Shown here one piece after another: positions 55,719-64,000 of a DNA stretch of 64,000 bases (position 1 is the first letter of the stretch; every line of letters begins with the position of its first letter). Both the position numbers and the translations under genes were made by a program. Origin of the DNA: Pseudaminobacter soli (ex Li et al. 2025) (GTDB lineage Bacteria; Pseudomonadota; Alphaproteobacteria; Rhizobiales; Rhizobiaceae); assembly GCF_029892515.1 (NCBI RefSeq), contig NZ_JARXVF010000008.1:109010-173009 (forward strand), read 5' to 3'. The notes beneath the pieces are model-generated. The model had not been told where the DNA came from. It saw nothing but the letters and a program-made list of their open reading frames with translations, and did no database searches.

Positions 55719-58253
55719 TCAGAACGGAATGCTCAGTCCCGCGCGCGCGGTCGCAATGAAAGCACTGTCGCTGCCGTATCCGGCCTCGACGCTGGCCTGC
55801 AATTGCATCCGGCTGTCGGTGATAAAATTGAAGTCGGCGCCGGCAAAACCGCGCACAGCACTTCTGCGGCCCGCCGGCGTGAAGTCGATGTCCTGCCCCA
55901 GAAGCGTCGCCGAAACGTTGCCGCGGCTTTGCGCGATGCCGTCGATGCCTGCGCGCAGCGTGGTTTCCCAGATGCCGTTCGGGGTCACATACGGCGCAAG
56001 CGGCAGCGCGATCTGGCCGCGCGCCTCGAACACATGCACGTCCCGCGAGTCCACCCTCAGCGCATCCGCCCCGCCCGTCTCCGAATAGCCGTCGAGGAAC
56101 AGGCCCGCATAGCGCAGCCTGAGGCTTGGAACGAACATCGTGTCGTTCCAGATAACATGCGTGCCCACGGTCAGCGCCGGGCTGACATAGGTGCCGTTCG
56201 ACCTCGCATGCGCCGTCTCGAGCCCGCCATCGACCATGTTGTTGGCAATGCGGCGGTCGCCGTCCTGCCGCAGTGAACCGATCGAAAGCGACAGGTCGGC
56301 GAAATTCAGCCCGGCCGCGTAGCCCAGATAGCCGCCGCCGAAGAAGCTGCTGTTGTCGAAGTCCTGGTCGGAACCGTCGACATGGGACGAACCGCCAGCA
56401 CCGCCGAGAAAGACGCCGCCGCGCCAGAATTCGTTGATATCGGTGTCCACGCCCACCACCACGCCGCCAAGCGAGGTGTGGAAGTCGAGATCGCCGCCCG
56501 AGCCATTCTGCTTACGATAGCCGCCGATTCCGGTCACCCAGAACGCCGGCCCGATGCCGGTCGCAACCGCCCCCTCCTCGCCAGCGCCCATCCCATGGCT
56601 GCCGCGCAGGCCGAGTGCGGCGCCAACGATCCGCTCGCGGCGCACCAGGGCCAGGCGATCCTCGATGGCGCCCGCGATATTGCCGGTCAGGTCGGCAACC
56701 ACGCTGCCAGCCGTGCCGAAGCCCGAGGTGTCGAGCACCGCCACTGTATTGCCACTGACGACGAACGGCAGCCCGTCGGTGCGGATGATCGTCGGGACGC
56801 CAGTTCCCGAGAAGGTCATCATCGCATTGAGGCCCGAGCCGAAGGTGGCGGTGTTGCCCGTGCCGTTGAAACGGATTTCGCCCTGGATGCGCGTGCCTGC
56901 AAGCAGGTTCAGCGTAGCGTTATTACCTCCGAACCGGATCGCCGCGTCGCCGCTGCTTTTGATCGTTCCGGAATTGGTGACTGTCGCATGATCACCAACA
57001 GAAAGGACGCCGGTGGCCCCCATCCCGTCAACCACTATCGCCCCCCGGTTGGAAAGCGCCACGCCTCCCAGGGCTCCCATGTCGACACCCCTCGCGACGT
57101 CTCCAGAAACGTGGATGCTACCGCCGTTGACAACAGTCGCGTCGGTGCTCTGGACAAAAATCCCCGCCGCCCCCGGACCGGTGACGTCGATCGAGCCGCT
57201 GTTGCCGATCTTGCCCCGGTCCCCAAATAGGAGGATGCCGAAGGAGCTGTCGCCGGTAGTGCGGATCGATCCGCTGTTCGAGACCGACACGTCGACTGCG
57301 CCGGTCGAGCCGTTCATCGGGTTCTTGGGATCCGCGCTGCCGACCAACATGCCGAATGAAGCCGGGCCGGTGGTTTCAATCGTGCCGGCATTCTTGCCGA
57401 CCGACCCGGCACCTTGCAGGTACATGCCGGCAGATGCACCACCGCTGGTCTCAATCGTACCGCTGTTGACAACGGTTGCGTTTGCCCCGGTGGAAGTAAG
57501 TGCAACGCTTGCATCTCCAAACGTTTCGATCGATCCGTTGTTGGCAAGCTCGGCGTCGGCCCCGCGAATGACCGCGCCCAGCGAGTAGCTTCCATCCGTC
57601 ACGATCTTTCCGCCATTCGTGACGACTGTACGGTCGCCAGTCGTCAGAATGCCGGCGGCTCGATGATCGTCATCACCACCCGTGCCGTCGCGCGTGACCT
57701 TGATCGTCCCGTTGTTTGCGATGCGGGAATTATTCCCTTTTGATCCAATACCGCCGATCGCGTCATTGGTCGCGGAGACGGAGCCATTGTTGACGATGAC
57801 CGAATTGTCGCCTTCACTGAAAACAACTGTCGATCTGGCACCCGTCGCCAGCATGGAGGCGTTGTTGGTGATCGTTGCGTGGTCACCTTCGCTATAGACT
57901 GTCGTGCCTTTAAGGCCGGTCGTCTGCATCGAGCCACTGTTGGTGATCGTCGCCCGATCGCCGTAGCTGGCGACGGCAGAGCCTTCATCGCCCGTTGCCT
58001 CTACGGTGCCGTCATTGGTCAGTTTCTGCTCGGCATTGTTCATTTCGACGGCACTGTCGCCGGGATCCGAAGTCGTGATGGCGCCACCGGACTTGACCAC
58101 GCCGGTGTCGCCGTCACCATTCATCACCTTCGGCCCGGTCGTAGGTCCCGAAATGACAAAACTCTGGGAGAATGCAGGGCCGGACGCCAATGCGGTCGCA
58201 GCCAGTAGCGAAAGCGCTATCGACCGTGTCCCCTCACGCAGTGCAAATGCCAT
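55719..58253 (-). CDS. Autotransporter (type Va) with repetitive passenger domain
   Basis: An 844-residue outer-membrane autotransporter. The signal peptide is about 1-30. The passenger (about 30-540) is built from about 20-residue beta-helix repeats of the type xATxTNxGxIxTxG. The C-terminal beta-barrel (about 570-844) starts near GIGPAFWVTGIGGYRKQNGSGG and ends GLSIPF, with the required terminal Phe. No protease or lipase motif is seen in the passenger, so adhesion or surface structuring is most likely. The ATG at 58253 gives a normal signal peptide. Confidence 0.93.
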   Translation of the reverse strand: MAFALREGTRSIALSLLAATALASGPAFSQSFVISGPTTGPKVMNGDGDTGVVKSGGAITTSDPGDSAVEMNNAEQKLTNDGTVEATGDEGSAVASYGDRATITNSGSMQTTGLKGTTVYSEGDHATITNNASMLATGARSTVVFSEGDNSVIVNNGSVSATNDAIGGIGSKGNNSRIANNGTIKVTRDGTGGDDDHRAAGILTTGDRTVVTNGGKIVTDGSYSLGAVIRGADAELANNGSIETFGDASVALTSTGANATVVNSGTIETSGGASAGMYLQGAGSVGKNAGTIETTGPASFGMLVGSADPKNPMNGSTGAVDVSVSNSGSIRTTGDSSFGILLFGDRGKIGNSGSIDVTGPGAAGIFVQSTDATVVNGGSIHVSGDVARGVDMGALGGVALSNRGAIVVDGMGATGVLSVGDHATVTNSGTIKSSGDAAIRFGGNNATLNLLAGTRIQGEIRFNGTGNTATFGSGLNAMMTFSGTGVPTIIRTDGLPFVVSGNTVAVLDTSGFGTAGSVVADLTGNIAGAIEDRLALVRRERIVGAALGLRGSHGMGAGEEGAVATGIGPAFWVTGIGGYRKQNGSGGDLDFHTSLGGVVVGVDTDINEFWRGGVFLGGAGGSSHVDGSDQDFDNSSFFGGGYLGYAAGLNFADLSLSIGSLRQDGDRRIANNMVDGGLETAHARSNGTYVSPALTVGTHVIWNDTMFVPSLRLRYAGLFLDGYSETGGADALRVDSRDVHVFEARGQIALPLAPYVTPNGIWETTLRAGIDGIAQSRGNVSATLLGQDIDFTPAGRRSAVRGFAGADFNFITDSRMQLQASVEAGYGSDSAFIATARAGLSIPF

Positions 58254-58410
58254 GTCGCCCCTCGTGTACGCGCGCCGCATTGCAGTCAGAGGTTGATTCT
58301 GCCTTCACACGGGCGTTCTGGCAAGCGTCTGCTGTGCGTGCGCCCGTAGGGGCAGTGGCCCGCGCAACCGATTTCAGCAAGCGCGTTCCATTTCGGCAAC
58401 GGTTTGCGGC

Positions 58411-59040
58411 CTAGTCGACCCCGATCTTTTGCATCCAGCTGGCGACTGCGGCTGCCGCCGTGTCGAGATTACCATCCAGCGTCAGGGGCTTGCGCGGCTT
58501 GAATTCGTGGTCGCCGTCTTCCAGCCAGTCGATGCCGATCCGCGGCGAAAGCTCGTAGGCAGACACCTCCTCGCGCGTGCCAAACGGGTCGCGCGTGCCC
58601 TGGCAGATCAGCGTCGGTGCGGAGAGATGTTTCAGATGCGCAGCGCGCAACTGCTCCGGCTTGGCCGGCGGGTGGAACGGATAGCCGAGGCAGACGAGGC
58701 CCGCGATCTTGCCTTCGGCGAAGAGCCCGTCGGCCACCATGCTGGCCACGCGACCGCCCAGCGACTTGCCGCCGATGAACAGGTTTTTGGTTGGCCCCAG
58801 CGTCTCGACGGCACCACGATATTCGCCAAGCAAGGTTTCGGCCCTGGGCGGCGGCTTGCGCTGGCCCGAGCGCCGAGCGGCCATGTAGCCGAACTCGAAG
58901 CGGGCCACGCGGATGCCATGGCCCGCCAGCCTTTCGGCCATCGCATTCATCCAGCCAGAATCCATCGGCGCGCCCGCGCCGTGGGCGAGCATCAAGGTCA
59001 GCCGGGCTTCTTCGGGTCCCGTGAAAAGCAGATCAGGCAT
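58411..59040 (-). CDS. Tex30/KANL3-like alpha/beta-hydrolase
   Basis: A 209-residue cytosolic hydrolase: LTLMLAHGAGAPMDSGWMNAMAERLA, then the nucleophile elbow FIGGKSLGGRVASMVAD with Ser, VCLGYPFHPPAKPEQLRAAHLKHL, QGTRDPFGT (Asp) and DGDHEFKP (His). The family's substrate is unknown. It precedes the autotransporter on the same strand by 157 bases, and is probably independent of it. Confidence 0.88.
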   Translation of the reverse strand: MPDLLFTGPEEARLTLMLAHGAGAPMDSGWMNAMAERLAGHGIRVARFEFGYMAARRSGQRKPPPRAETLLGEYRGAVETLGPTKNLFIGGKSLGGRVASMVADGLFAEGKIAGLVCLGYPFHPPAKPEQLRAAHLKHLSAPTLICQGTRDPFGTREEVSAYELSPRIGIDWLEDGDHEFKPRKPLTLDGNLDTAAAAVASWMQKIGVD

Positions 59041-59101
59041 CGGTTGCGTCCTGCATGACGGGCCAAGTTTCAGCGCTGCATCGGCTGGCTAGCTGCCGGC
59101 G

Positions 59102-60286
59102 CTACTTCCGCAGCACCGCCGACAGCACGTCCCGGATGCCAATGGCACCGACGAAGCGCGACTGCTCGTCGAACAGCGCCACCGGCGCGGTCTGCGAGCG
59201 GTGCATGGCCAGCATCACCGTCTTCAGAGACGTGCCCGGGCGCGCCCAGAACACATGCGAGCCGTCCGTCGAAAGCCCCTCCACCTCGTCGCACGAAGCC
59301 CAGATCGCCGGCTGGCCGTTGCGCTCGGCCGCAGCCACCAGGCCGTCGCTGTCGATCTTGAAGCGCGTGGTCTGGCGGCGATCCAGCCACAGCCAGCCAT
59401 CCTCGCCAGCCTTTTCCAGGTCGCGCCGGTCGCGCATCACGTTCCAGGCCGTCAGCACCGACAGCGGGTTAACATTGGCGATGAAGTCGCGGACATAGTC
59501 GTTGGCGGGGCGCAGCACGATGTCCTCGGGCGCTCCGCTCTGCACGATGCGCCCACCCTCCATGATGGTGATCGTGTTGCCGATCTTCAGCGCCTCCTCC
59601 AGATCGTGGCTGACGAAGATGATGGTCTTCTTCAGCGTCTTCTGGAGCTGCAGAAGCTCGTCCTGCAGCTTGGTGCGGATCAGCGGATCGAGCGCGGAGA
59701 ACGGCTCGTCCATCAGCAGGATCGGCGCCTCGGTGGCAAAGGCGCGCGCAAGACCGACGCGCTGCTGCATGCCGCCCGAAAGCTCATGCGCATATTTCTT
59801 GGCCCATTGTTCGAGGCCCACCAGCGCAAGCTGCCGCTTCACCCGCTCCTTGCGCTCAGCCTCGGGAACGCCGGCAAGCTCCAGCCCCAGCCCGACATTC
59901 TCCTCCACCGTACGCCACGGCAGGAGGCCGAACTGCTGGAACACCATGGCGACGTTCTTCTGGCGCAGGCGGCGCAGCGTTGCGTCGTCGCAGGTCACCA
60001 CGTCGACCGTGCGGTCGCCGTCCTTGACCAGAACCTGGCCGCGCGACACCACGTTGAGCCGGTTGACGGCGCGCAGCAGCGTCGACTTGCCGGAACCCGA
60101 AAGGCCCATGAGGACGGAAATCTCGCCCTCTTTGACGGTGAGGTTGGCCCCGGCGCAGCCCAGCACATTGCCGGTCTTTTCCAATATCTCGGCGCGGGTC
60201 GCGCCCTTGTCGACCATAGTCAGCGCATCGGCCGTATCCGGGCCGAAGATGATGTCGACATCCTTGAAATCTACGGCGACGTTCAT
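59102..60286 (-). CDS. choV: Choline/betaine ABC transporter, ATP-binding protein
   Basis: A 394-residue ATPase of the OpuA/ProV type: Walker A GLSGSGKSTLL, Q-loop VFQQFGLLPWRTV, signature LSGGMQQRV, Walker B ILLMDEPFSALDP, H-loop VSHDLEE, and a C-terminal CBS-like region (about 310-394). Its start overlaps the end of the permease gene by 4 bases. Together with choW and choX it forms a high-affinity choline uptake system of the rhizobial type. Confidence 0.93.
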   Translation of the reverse strand: MNVAVDFKDVDIIFGPDTADALTMVDKGATRAEILEKTGNVLGCAGANLTVKEGEISVLMGLSGSGKSTLLRAVNRLNVVSRGQVLVKDGDRTVDVVTCDDATLRRLRQKNVAMVFQQFGLLPWRTVEENVGLGLELAGVPEAERKERVKRQLALVGLEQWAKKYAHELSGGMQQRVGLARAFATEAPILLMDEPFSALDPLIRTKLQDELLQLQKTLKKTIIFVSHDLEEALKIGNTITIMEGGRIVQSGAPEDIVLRPANDYVRDFIANVNPLSVLTAWNVMRDRRDLEKAGEDGWLWLDRRQTTRFKIDSDGLVAAAERNGQPAIWASCDEVEGLSTDGSHVFWARPGTSLKTVMLAMHRSQTAPVALFDEQSRFVGAIGIRDVLSAVLRK

Positions 60287-61137
60287 TTCTTGCCTCCGAC
60301 GCCGATGCGGGTCATGCGGTCGAGCACGATGGCGAGCACGACGATCGCCAGGCCGGCCTCAAGCCCAAGGTCGATCTTGCGCGAGCCGAGCGCGCGGTTG
60401 ATTTCGGTTCCGAGCCCGCCAGCGCCGATGAGGGCTGCGAACACCACCATCGACAGCGAAAGCATGATGCACTGGGTGAGCCCCGCCATGATGGTGGGCA
60501 GCGCCGCCGGCAGTTCCACTTTCCACAGCAGCTGCCGCTTGGTGGCGCCGAAGGCCTCGCCCGCCTCGATGATCGCCTTTGGCACCGAAACGATGCCGAG
60601 ATGGGTCAGTCGCACCGCCGTCGGGATGACGAAGATGATGGTGACGATCAGGCCCGGCGCATTGCCGAGGCCAAACAGCGTCAGCACAGGAATGAGATAG
60701 ACGAAGGTCGGCAGCGTCTGCATCAGGTCGAGCACGGGCAGCATCACCCGGTAGACCTTGGGCTTGTGCGCGGCCCAGATGCCAAGCGGCACGCCGATCA
60801 GCATCGAGGCGGCGGAAGCGGCCACCACTAGCACCAGCGTCTGGACGGTCTGCTTCCACAACCCCTGATTGATAATGAACAGCAGGCCGATGGCCACGCC
60901 CACCGCCAGCGTCTTCGAACGCTGCAGGTACCAGGCGAGCAGCGCGATCAGCGCCACCAGCGCAACCGGCGGCATCAGCAGGAACGCGTCGACAAGCCCG
61001 TTGAGAAGGAAGTTGAGACCATTCGAGAGACCGCGGAAGAAGGCATCGAAATTGTCGGTCAGGAACATGAAGAACGCCTTGCCCCAGGCGCCGATCGGTA
61101 TTTTGTAACTGGCCAGAAATTGCGAAACCGGATCCAT
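60283..61137 (-). CDS. choW: Choline/betaine ABC transporter, permease
   Basis: A 284-residue membrane protein with about six helices and the permease EAA loop SVPKAIIEAGEAFGATKRQLLWKVELPAALPTIMAG. ProW-type proteins also carry LNGLVDAFLLMPPVALVALIALLAWYL. The ATG at 61137 is preceded by AAGGGAC; the frame continues upstream but without family character. Confidence 0.93.
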   Translation of the reverse strand: MDPVSQFLASYKIPIGAWGKAFFMFLTDNFDAFFRGLSNGLNFLLNGLVDAFLLMPPVALVALIALLAWYLQRSKTLAVGVAIGLLFIINQGLWKQTVQTLVLVVAASAASMLIGVPLGIWAAHKPKVYRVMLPVLDLMQTLPTFVYLIPVLTLFGLGNAPGLIVTIIFVIPTAVRLTHLGIVSVPKAIIEAGEAFGATKRQLLWKVELPAALPTIMAGLTQCIMLSLSMVVFAALIGAGGLGTEINRALGSRKIDLGLEAGLAIVVLAIVLDRMTRIGVGGKK

Positions 61138-61287
61138 CTTGTCCCTTCTGCCGCCAGAAAACAGCGGCTGCCCCTCTCCCGGCCCGTCAGGGCCATCCCC
61201 CCAAGGCAACGCCGACGCGAGGCTGCGTCGGCGTCACCGCAGTACTTTCCCCCCGCCGGAGCGAGGGGAAAGTGAGTTCATATTTGA

Positions 61288-62223
61288 TCAGCCGCCGATC
61301 GCGGTCTTGACCGCAGCGGCCGCGTCGCCGCCGTCGAAGGTGGTCACGCCTTCGAGCCACGGCTTCACCACGTCCGGATTGGCCTTCAGCCACTCGGTGG
61401 CGGCCGCGTTGGCGTCAGTGCCCTTCAGGATCTTGTCCATGATCGCGCCTTCCATATCGAGATTGAACTTCAGGTTCGCGATGAATTTGCCGACATTGGG
61501 GCACTCGGTGGTGTAGCCCTTGCGCACATTGGTGTGCACCGTGGCCGCGCCGAAGCCGGAATCGCCCATGCCGTCGAGATAGGTGATCTTCATGGCACCC
61601 ATCACCGGATGCGGGGTCCAGCCGAGGAACACGATCCACTCGTTGTTCTTCATCGACTGCTCGGCCTGGGTCAGCATGCCGGCCTCGGAGGATTCGACCA
61701 GCTCGAAGCCGTCGAGGTTGTCAGCCGGGTTCTTGATCATGTCGAGGATGATGCGGTTGCCGTCATTGCCGGCCTCGATGCCGTAGATCTTGCCGGCGAA
61801 CTTGTCCTTGAACTTGCCGAGGTCGGTCAGCGACTTGACGCCGGCGTCCGCGACATAGTTCGGCACGACGAGGCCATAGCCGGCGCCCGACAGGTTCTCG
61901 CTGATGGTCTCGACCGAGCCTTCGGCGGCATAGTCCTTGATGTCGTTGGTCATCGACGGCATCCAGTTGCCGAGGAAGACGTCGAGGTCCTTGTTCTTGA
62001 GCGAGGCGTAGGTCACCGGCACGGAGAGCTGGATCACCTGCGGCTCGTAGCCCATCGAGGTCAGCAGAACCGAGGCGATACCGGTGGTTGCCTGGATATC
62101 GGTCCAGCCGACGTCAGACAGGCGAACGGTCTTGCAGCTAGCTGGGTCGCCGGCAAGCGCGGTGCCCGAATAGAGGATTGCCGCCATACCAAGCGATATG
62201 GCGAATGTTTTCATACGCGACAT
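61288..62223 (-). CDS. choX: Choline-binding periplasmic protein
   Basis: A 311-residue solute-binding protein. The signal peptide is about 1-24 (ends ALA-GD). Aromatic residues expected to cage the trimethylammonium group are present in DVGWTD, FLGNWMPSM, GAGYGLVVP and FLGWTPHPV, matching the pattern known from Sinorhizobium ChoX. The start follows GGGAGAGACGC. It is the first gene of choXWV, with 150 bases between choX and choW that may hold a partial terminator giving more binding protein. Confidence 0.93.
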   Translation of the reverse strand: MSRMKTFAISLGMAAILYSGTALAGDPASCKTVRLSDVGWTDIQATTGIASVLLTSMGYEPQVIQLSVPVTYASLKNKDLDVFLGNWMPSMTNDIKDYAAEGSVETISENLSGAGYGLVVPNYVADAGVKSLTDLGKFKDKFAGKIYGIEAGNDGNRIILDMIKNPADNLDGFELVESSEAGMLTQAEQSMKNNEWIVFLGWTPHPVMGAMKITYLDGMGDSGFGAATVHTNVRKGYTTECPNVGKFIANLKFNLDMEGAIMDKILKGTDANAAATEWLKANPDVVKPWLEGVTTFDGGDAAAAVKTAIGG

Positions 62224-62565
62224 GCGTCTCTCCCATTGTGAATTTGCTGCGACTGGCGTGAGGCTTAGGCCATTCATGTTTTAGCCAAACACCATTTTGG
62301 AATGATTTCAAGCTTCTACAGTGGGCAAGGCGCGTCGCCGAGTTTTCTGAGCGCGACAATTTTGCCGCTCCGGCGCTACATTGCCCGCCCTTCCCTCGGC
62401 TGCATCCAATCTTGCGGCGCATGTTGTAGAGCATGCCAAAACCACATATCTGGGAGGGGCGCATCCGGCACCGGGAGGCACCCCGCGCCGCCAGGCGCCA
62501 GCAATTCGCGATGCGGCTCCTGCCCGACGGACGGCGGGATCGCGCCAGAGAGGGAAGCGGACCAC
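62224..62565. other. Divergent intergenic region between choX and the DUF2333 gene
   Basis: A 342-base gap that must contain the promoter of choXWV (minus) and of the DUF2333 gene (plus). I see no gene. No operator that I can name with confidence. Confidence 0.4.
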
Positions 62566-63678
62566 ATGCTCGAGTTCTTGCTCCGGATTTTCCGTGCGAT
62601 CGGGCGGGCGATCGCCTGGCCTATCGTGTGGCTCTGGCATCGGTATTTGCGCGCCAGCTGGATCGTTCAGGCGGTGGTCGGCGTCTGCGTCATCGGCTTC
62701 GTCGCGCTCTACGGCTATTTCGTCTGGACCACGCAGGTCTGGACGAACTTCAATCCCGACTATGCCGACGCCTACGCCTTCGAGAAGCGCAATGTCACCG
62801 CCGGCGAACAGGTCGGCGATCCCGCAAGCGCTAGCACGACGACCGGCAGCGCCGCCGCTGCCAAGACCTGCGGCCGGTCGGCCATAGCCGACGTCTCCGC
62901 CGATCTCACCGATTTCAACGTCAACCAGAACGCCTGGATCTCGTCGATGCTTCTCTTCAAGCTCGGCTTCTTCGGCATGTCCTGGGACGACACGCCTTTC
63001 CTCGACAACAAGGCCTCGTTCCAGCGCGGCATCAACCAGGCGGTGCGCCGCACCACCACCGAGCTCGCCGACAATCTCGGCCGCCTGCGCGGCACCTCGC
63101 AGGTCGACTCGGATCTGCAGTCGGCGCGCGGCAACATGCAGTTCGACGAATACACCTGGTATTTCGGCCTCAGGCCCTTCGGCCCCAAGACCCCGACGCC
63201 CAGCTACTATCGCGACGCCATCAAGAGCCTGCGCGCTTTCAACACGCGGCTTGAGAAATGCGGCGCCGTTTTCGACGCGCGCGCCGACAACCTGATCCAG
63301 TTCATCGACCGCATCGCCAACGACATCGGCGGCACCTCGGCCATTCTGAAGGACCGCGCCGAGAACCACGCCAATGGCTGGCTCGACCCGCGCGCCGACG
63401 ACCGTTTCTGGTTCGCCTACGGCCAGCTCTACGGTTACTACGGCCTGCTCAAGGCCACGCATGCCGATTTCGAGGAGGTGCTGCGCACGCGCAATCTCGA
63501 CAATCTGTGGAAGCAGATGGAAGAGCAGACGCGCTCGGCACTCAACATCCAGCCCTTCATCGTCTCCAACGGCGCGGAAGCAGGCTGGCTCATGCCCTCG
63601 CATCTCATCACCATGGGCTTCTATATCCTTCGCGTGCGCTCGAACCTGGTCGAGATCAGCAACGCGCTGTCGAGATAA
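62566..63678 (+). CDS. DUF2333 family membrane protein
   Basis: A 370-residue protein with one membrane helix (about 32-55, ASWIVQAVVGVCVIGFVALYGYFVW) and a large periplasmic part with the family features: NQNAWISSMLLFKLGFFGMSWDDTPFLDNKASFQRGINQAVRRTTTELADNLGRLRGTS, FDEYTWYFGLRPFGPKTPTPSYYR and the C-terminal AGWLMPSHLITMGFYILRVRSNLVEI. The function is unknown. The ATG follows GAGAGGGAAGCGG. Confidence 0.9.
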   Translation: MLEFLLRIFRAIGRAIAWPIVWLWHRYLRASWIVQAVVGVCVIGFVALYGYFVWTTQVWTNFNPDYADAYAFEKRNVTAGEQVGDPASASTTTGSAAAAKTCGRSAIADVSADLTDFNVNQNAWISSMLLFKLGFFGMSWDDTPFLDNKASFQRGINQAVRRTTTELADNLGRLRGTSQVDSDLQSARGNMQFDEYTWYFGLRPFGPKTPTPSYYRDAIKSLRAFNTRLEKCGAVFDARADNLIQFIDRIANDIGGTSAILKDRAENHANGWLDPRADDRFWFAYGQLYGYYGLLKATHADFEEVLRTRNLDNLWKQMEEQTRSALNIQPFIVSNGAEAGWLMPSHLITMGFYILRVRSNLVEISNALSR

Positions 63679-63760
63679 GGCAGTAGGGGAATAGGGCAGT
63701 AAGGCAGTAAAGTAACCACCCTACTGCCCCATTGCCTTACTCACTTATTGCCCCACCCCG
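63679..63760. repeat. GCAGTA-rich inverted and direct repeats after the DUF2333 gene
   Basis: GGCAGTAGGG (63679-63688) pairs with CCCTACTGCC (63719-63728); several direct copies of GGCAGTA lie between, and further partial copies follow. It could act as a terminator or be a small chromosomal repeat. The remaining bases to 63909 show no gene. Confidence 0.65.
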
Positions 63761-63909
63761 TCTCCTTCCATCCCTGTCGCAATCCGTGTATTGCGCGGCT
63801 GTTTTGAGACGGCGAAGATGAGCCCTCTCGGGCTTCTATGCCGACGGAACGCGTTGTGCAGAACGACGCCAAAGAAGCATTGTCAAACGAACCGAGGAAC
63901 ATTCGACCA

Positions 63910-64000
63910 ATGCCCGAATTCAAGACTGACATCGAGATCGCGCGCGGCGCGAAGAAGCAGCCGATCCAGGCGATCGGGGCGAAGATCGGCATTGCCTCGG
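63910..64000 (+). CDS. fhs: Formate-tetrahydrofolate ligase, N-terminal 30 residues (3' end outside the window)
   Basis: MPEFKTDIEIARGAKKQPI, then QAIGAKIGIAS at the window edge. The DIEIAR..KK.PI.....KIGI pattern is the standard N-terminus of Fhs, which forms 10-formyl-tetrahydrofolate from formate. It would connect the window's methanol-oxidation genes to folate one-carbon metabolism, although nearly 57 kb separates them. Short evidence, but a distinctive start. Confidence 0.75.
   Translation, partial: MPEFKTDIEIARGAKKQPIQAIGAKIGIAS

Noticed and set aside
55719..58253. Regular short repeats considered as a possible CRISPR array
   Set aside because: The repeats are degenerate, in frame, and encode beta-helix repeats of an autotransporter passenger.

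Overview
The window is GC-rich, densely coded chromosomal DNA from an alphaproteobacterium. It most resembles Hyphomicrobiales of the Mesorhizobium/Aminobacter (Phyllobacteriaceae) type. The reasons are the rhizobial-style choXWV, petABC and rplY-pth-ychF blocks, the short chromosomal palindromic repeats, and the lanthanide-type methanol oxidation genes. The genus is an inference. I see no rRNA or tRNA gene, no CRISPR array, no prophage and no intact insertion sequence.

Layout. Bases 1-6903 (+) are a one-carbon block: the 3' part of xoxF (PQQ- and lanthanide-dependent methanol dehydrogenase), its cytochrome xoxG, the periplasmic protein xoxJ, a CxxxCW rhodanese-like protein, then pqqABCDE, which makes the cofactor. 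The last 91 bases (63910-64000) start a formate-tetrahydrofolate ligase gene, another one-carbon function. From 6.9 to 12.3 kb lie a metallo-beta-lactamase-fold hydrolase, a small membrane protein, ilvE, and a MarR regulator / OmpR response regulator / histidine kinase set. From 12.3 to 30.7 kb come mostly housekeeping genes: a TMEM43-like protein, csaA, a YbjN protein, ubiK, lgt, a NDUFAF7-like methyltransferase, pgeF, an M24-fold enzyme without metal ligands, a lipoprotein, prs, chrA, a DEAD-box helicase, rplY, pth, ychF, corA and two MaoC-fold proteins. A roughly 0.7-kb patch of unusual content sits between pth and ychF.

Bases 30.8-34.2 kb (-) are apt and the cytochrome bc1 operon petABC. 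Bases 34.4-39.3 kb (-) hold two tandem ABC exporters, a hypothetical gene and a DUF6665-like gene. The exporter block is preceded by a 14-codon open frame that lies inside what looks like a transcription attenuator, which is the most interesting feature of the window. Then follow trmL, soxR with a SoxR box, hemF, an esterase-like secreted hydrolase, a histidine-rich small protein, a truncated GT25 glycosyltransferase joined to a polysaccharide deacetylase, small secreted and DUF1059 proteins, cca, nudL and a DUF1285 protein. Bases 48.3-55.2 kb (+) are a tightly overlapping MoxR ATPase / DUF58 / DUF4159 / large membrane protein operon. After a repeat-rich spacer come an autotransporter, an alpha/beta hydrolase, choVWX for choline uptake (all -), and a DUF2333 protein (+).

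Working together: XoxF takes electrons from methanol to PQQ and passes them to XoxG, while pqqABCDE supplies PQQ. The bc1 complex and HemF serve respiration and heme synthesis. ChoXWV imports choline, a source of osmoprotectant and methyl groups. All product calls rest on reading motifs in the translations. No database search was possible.
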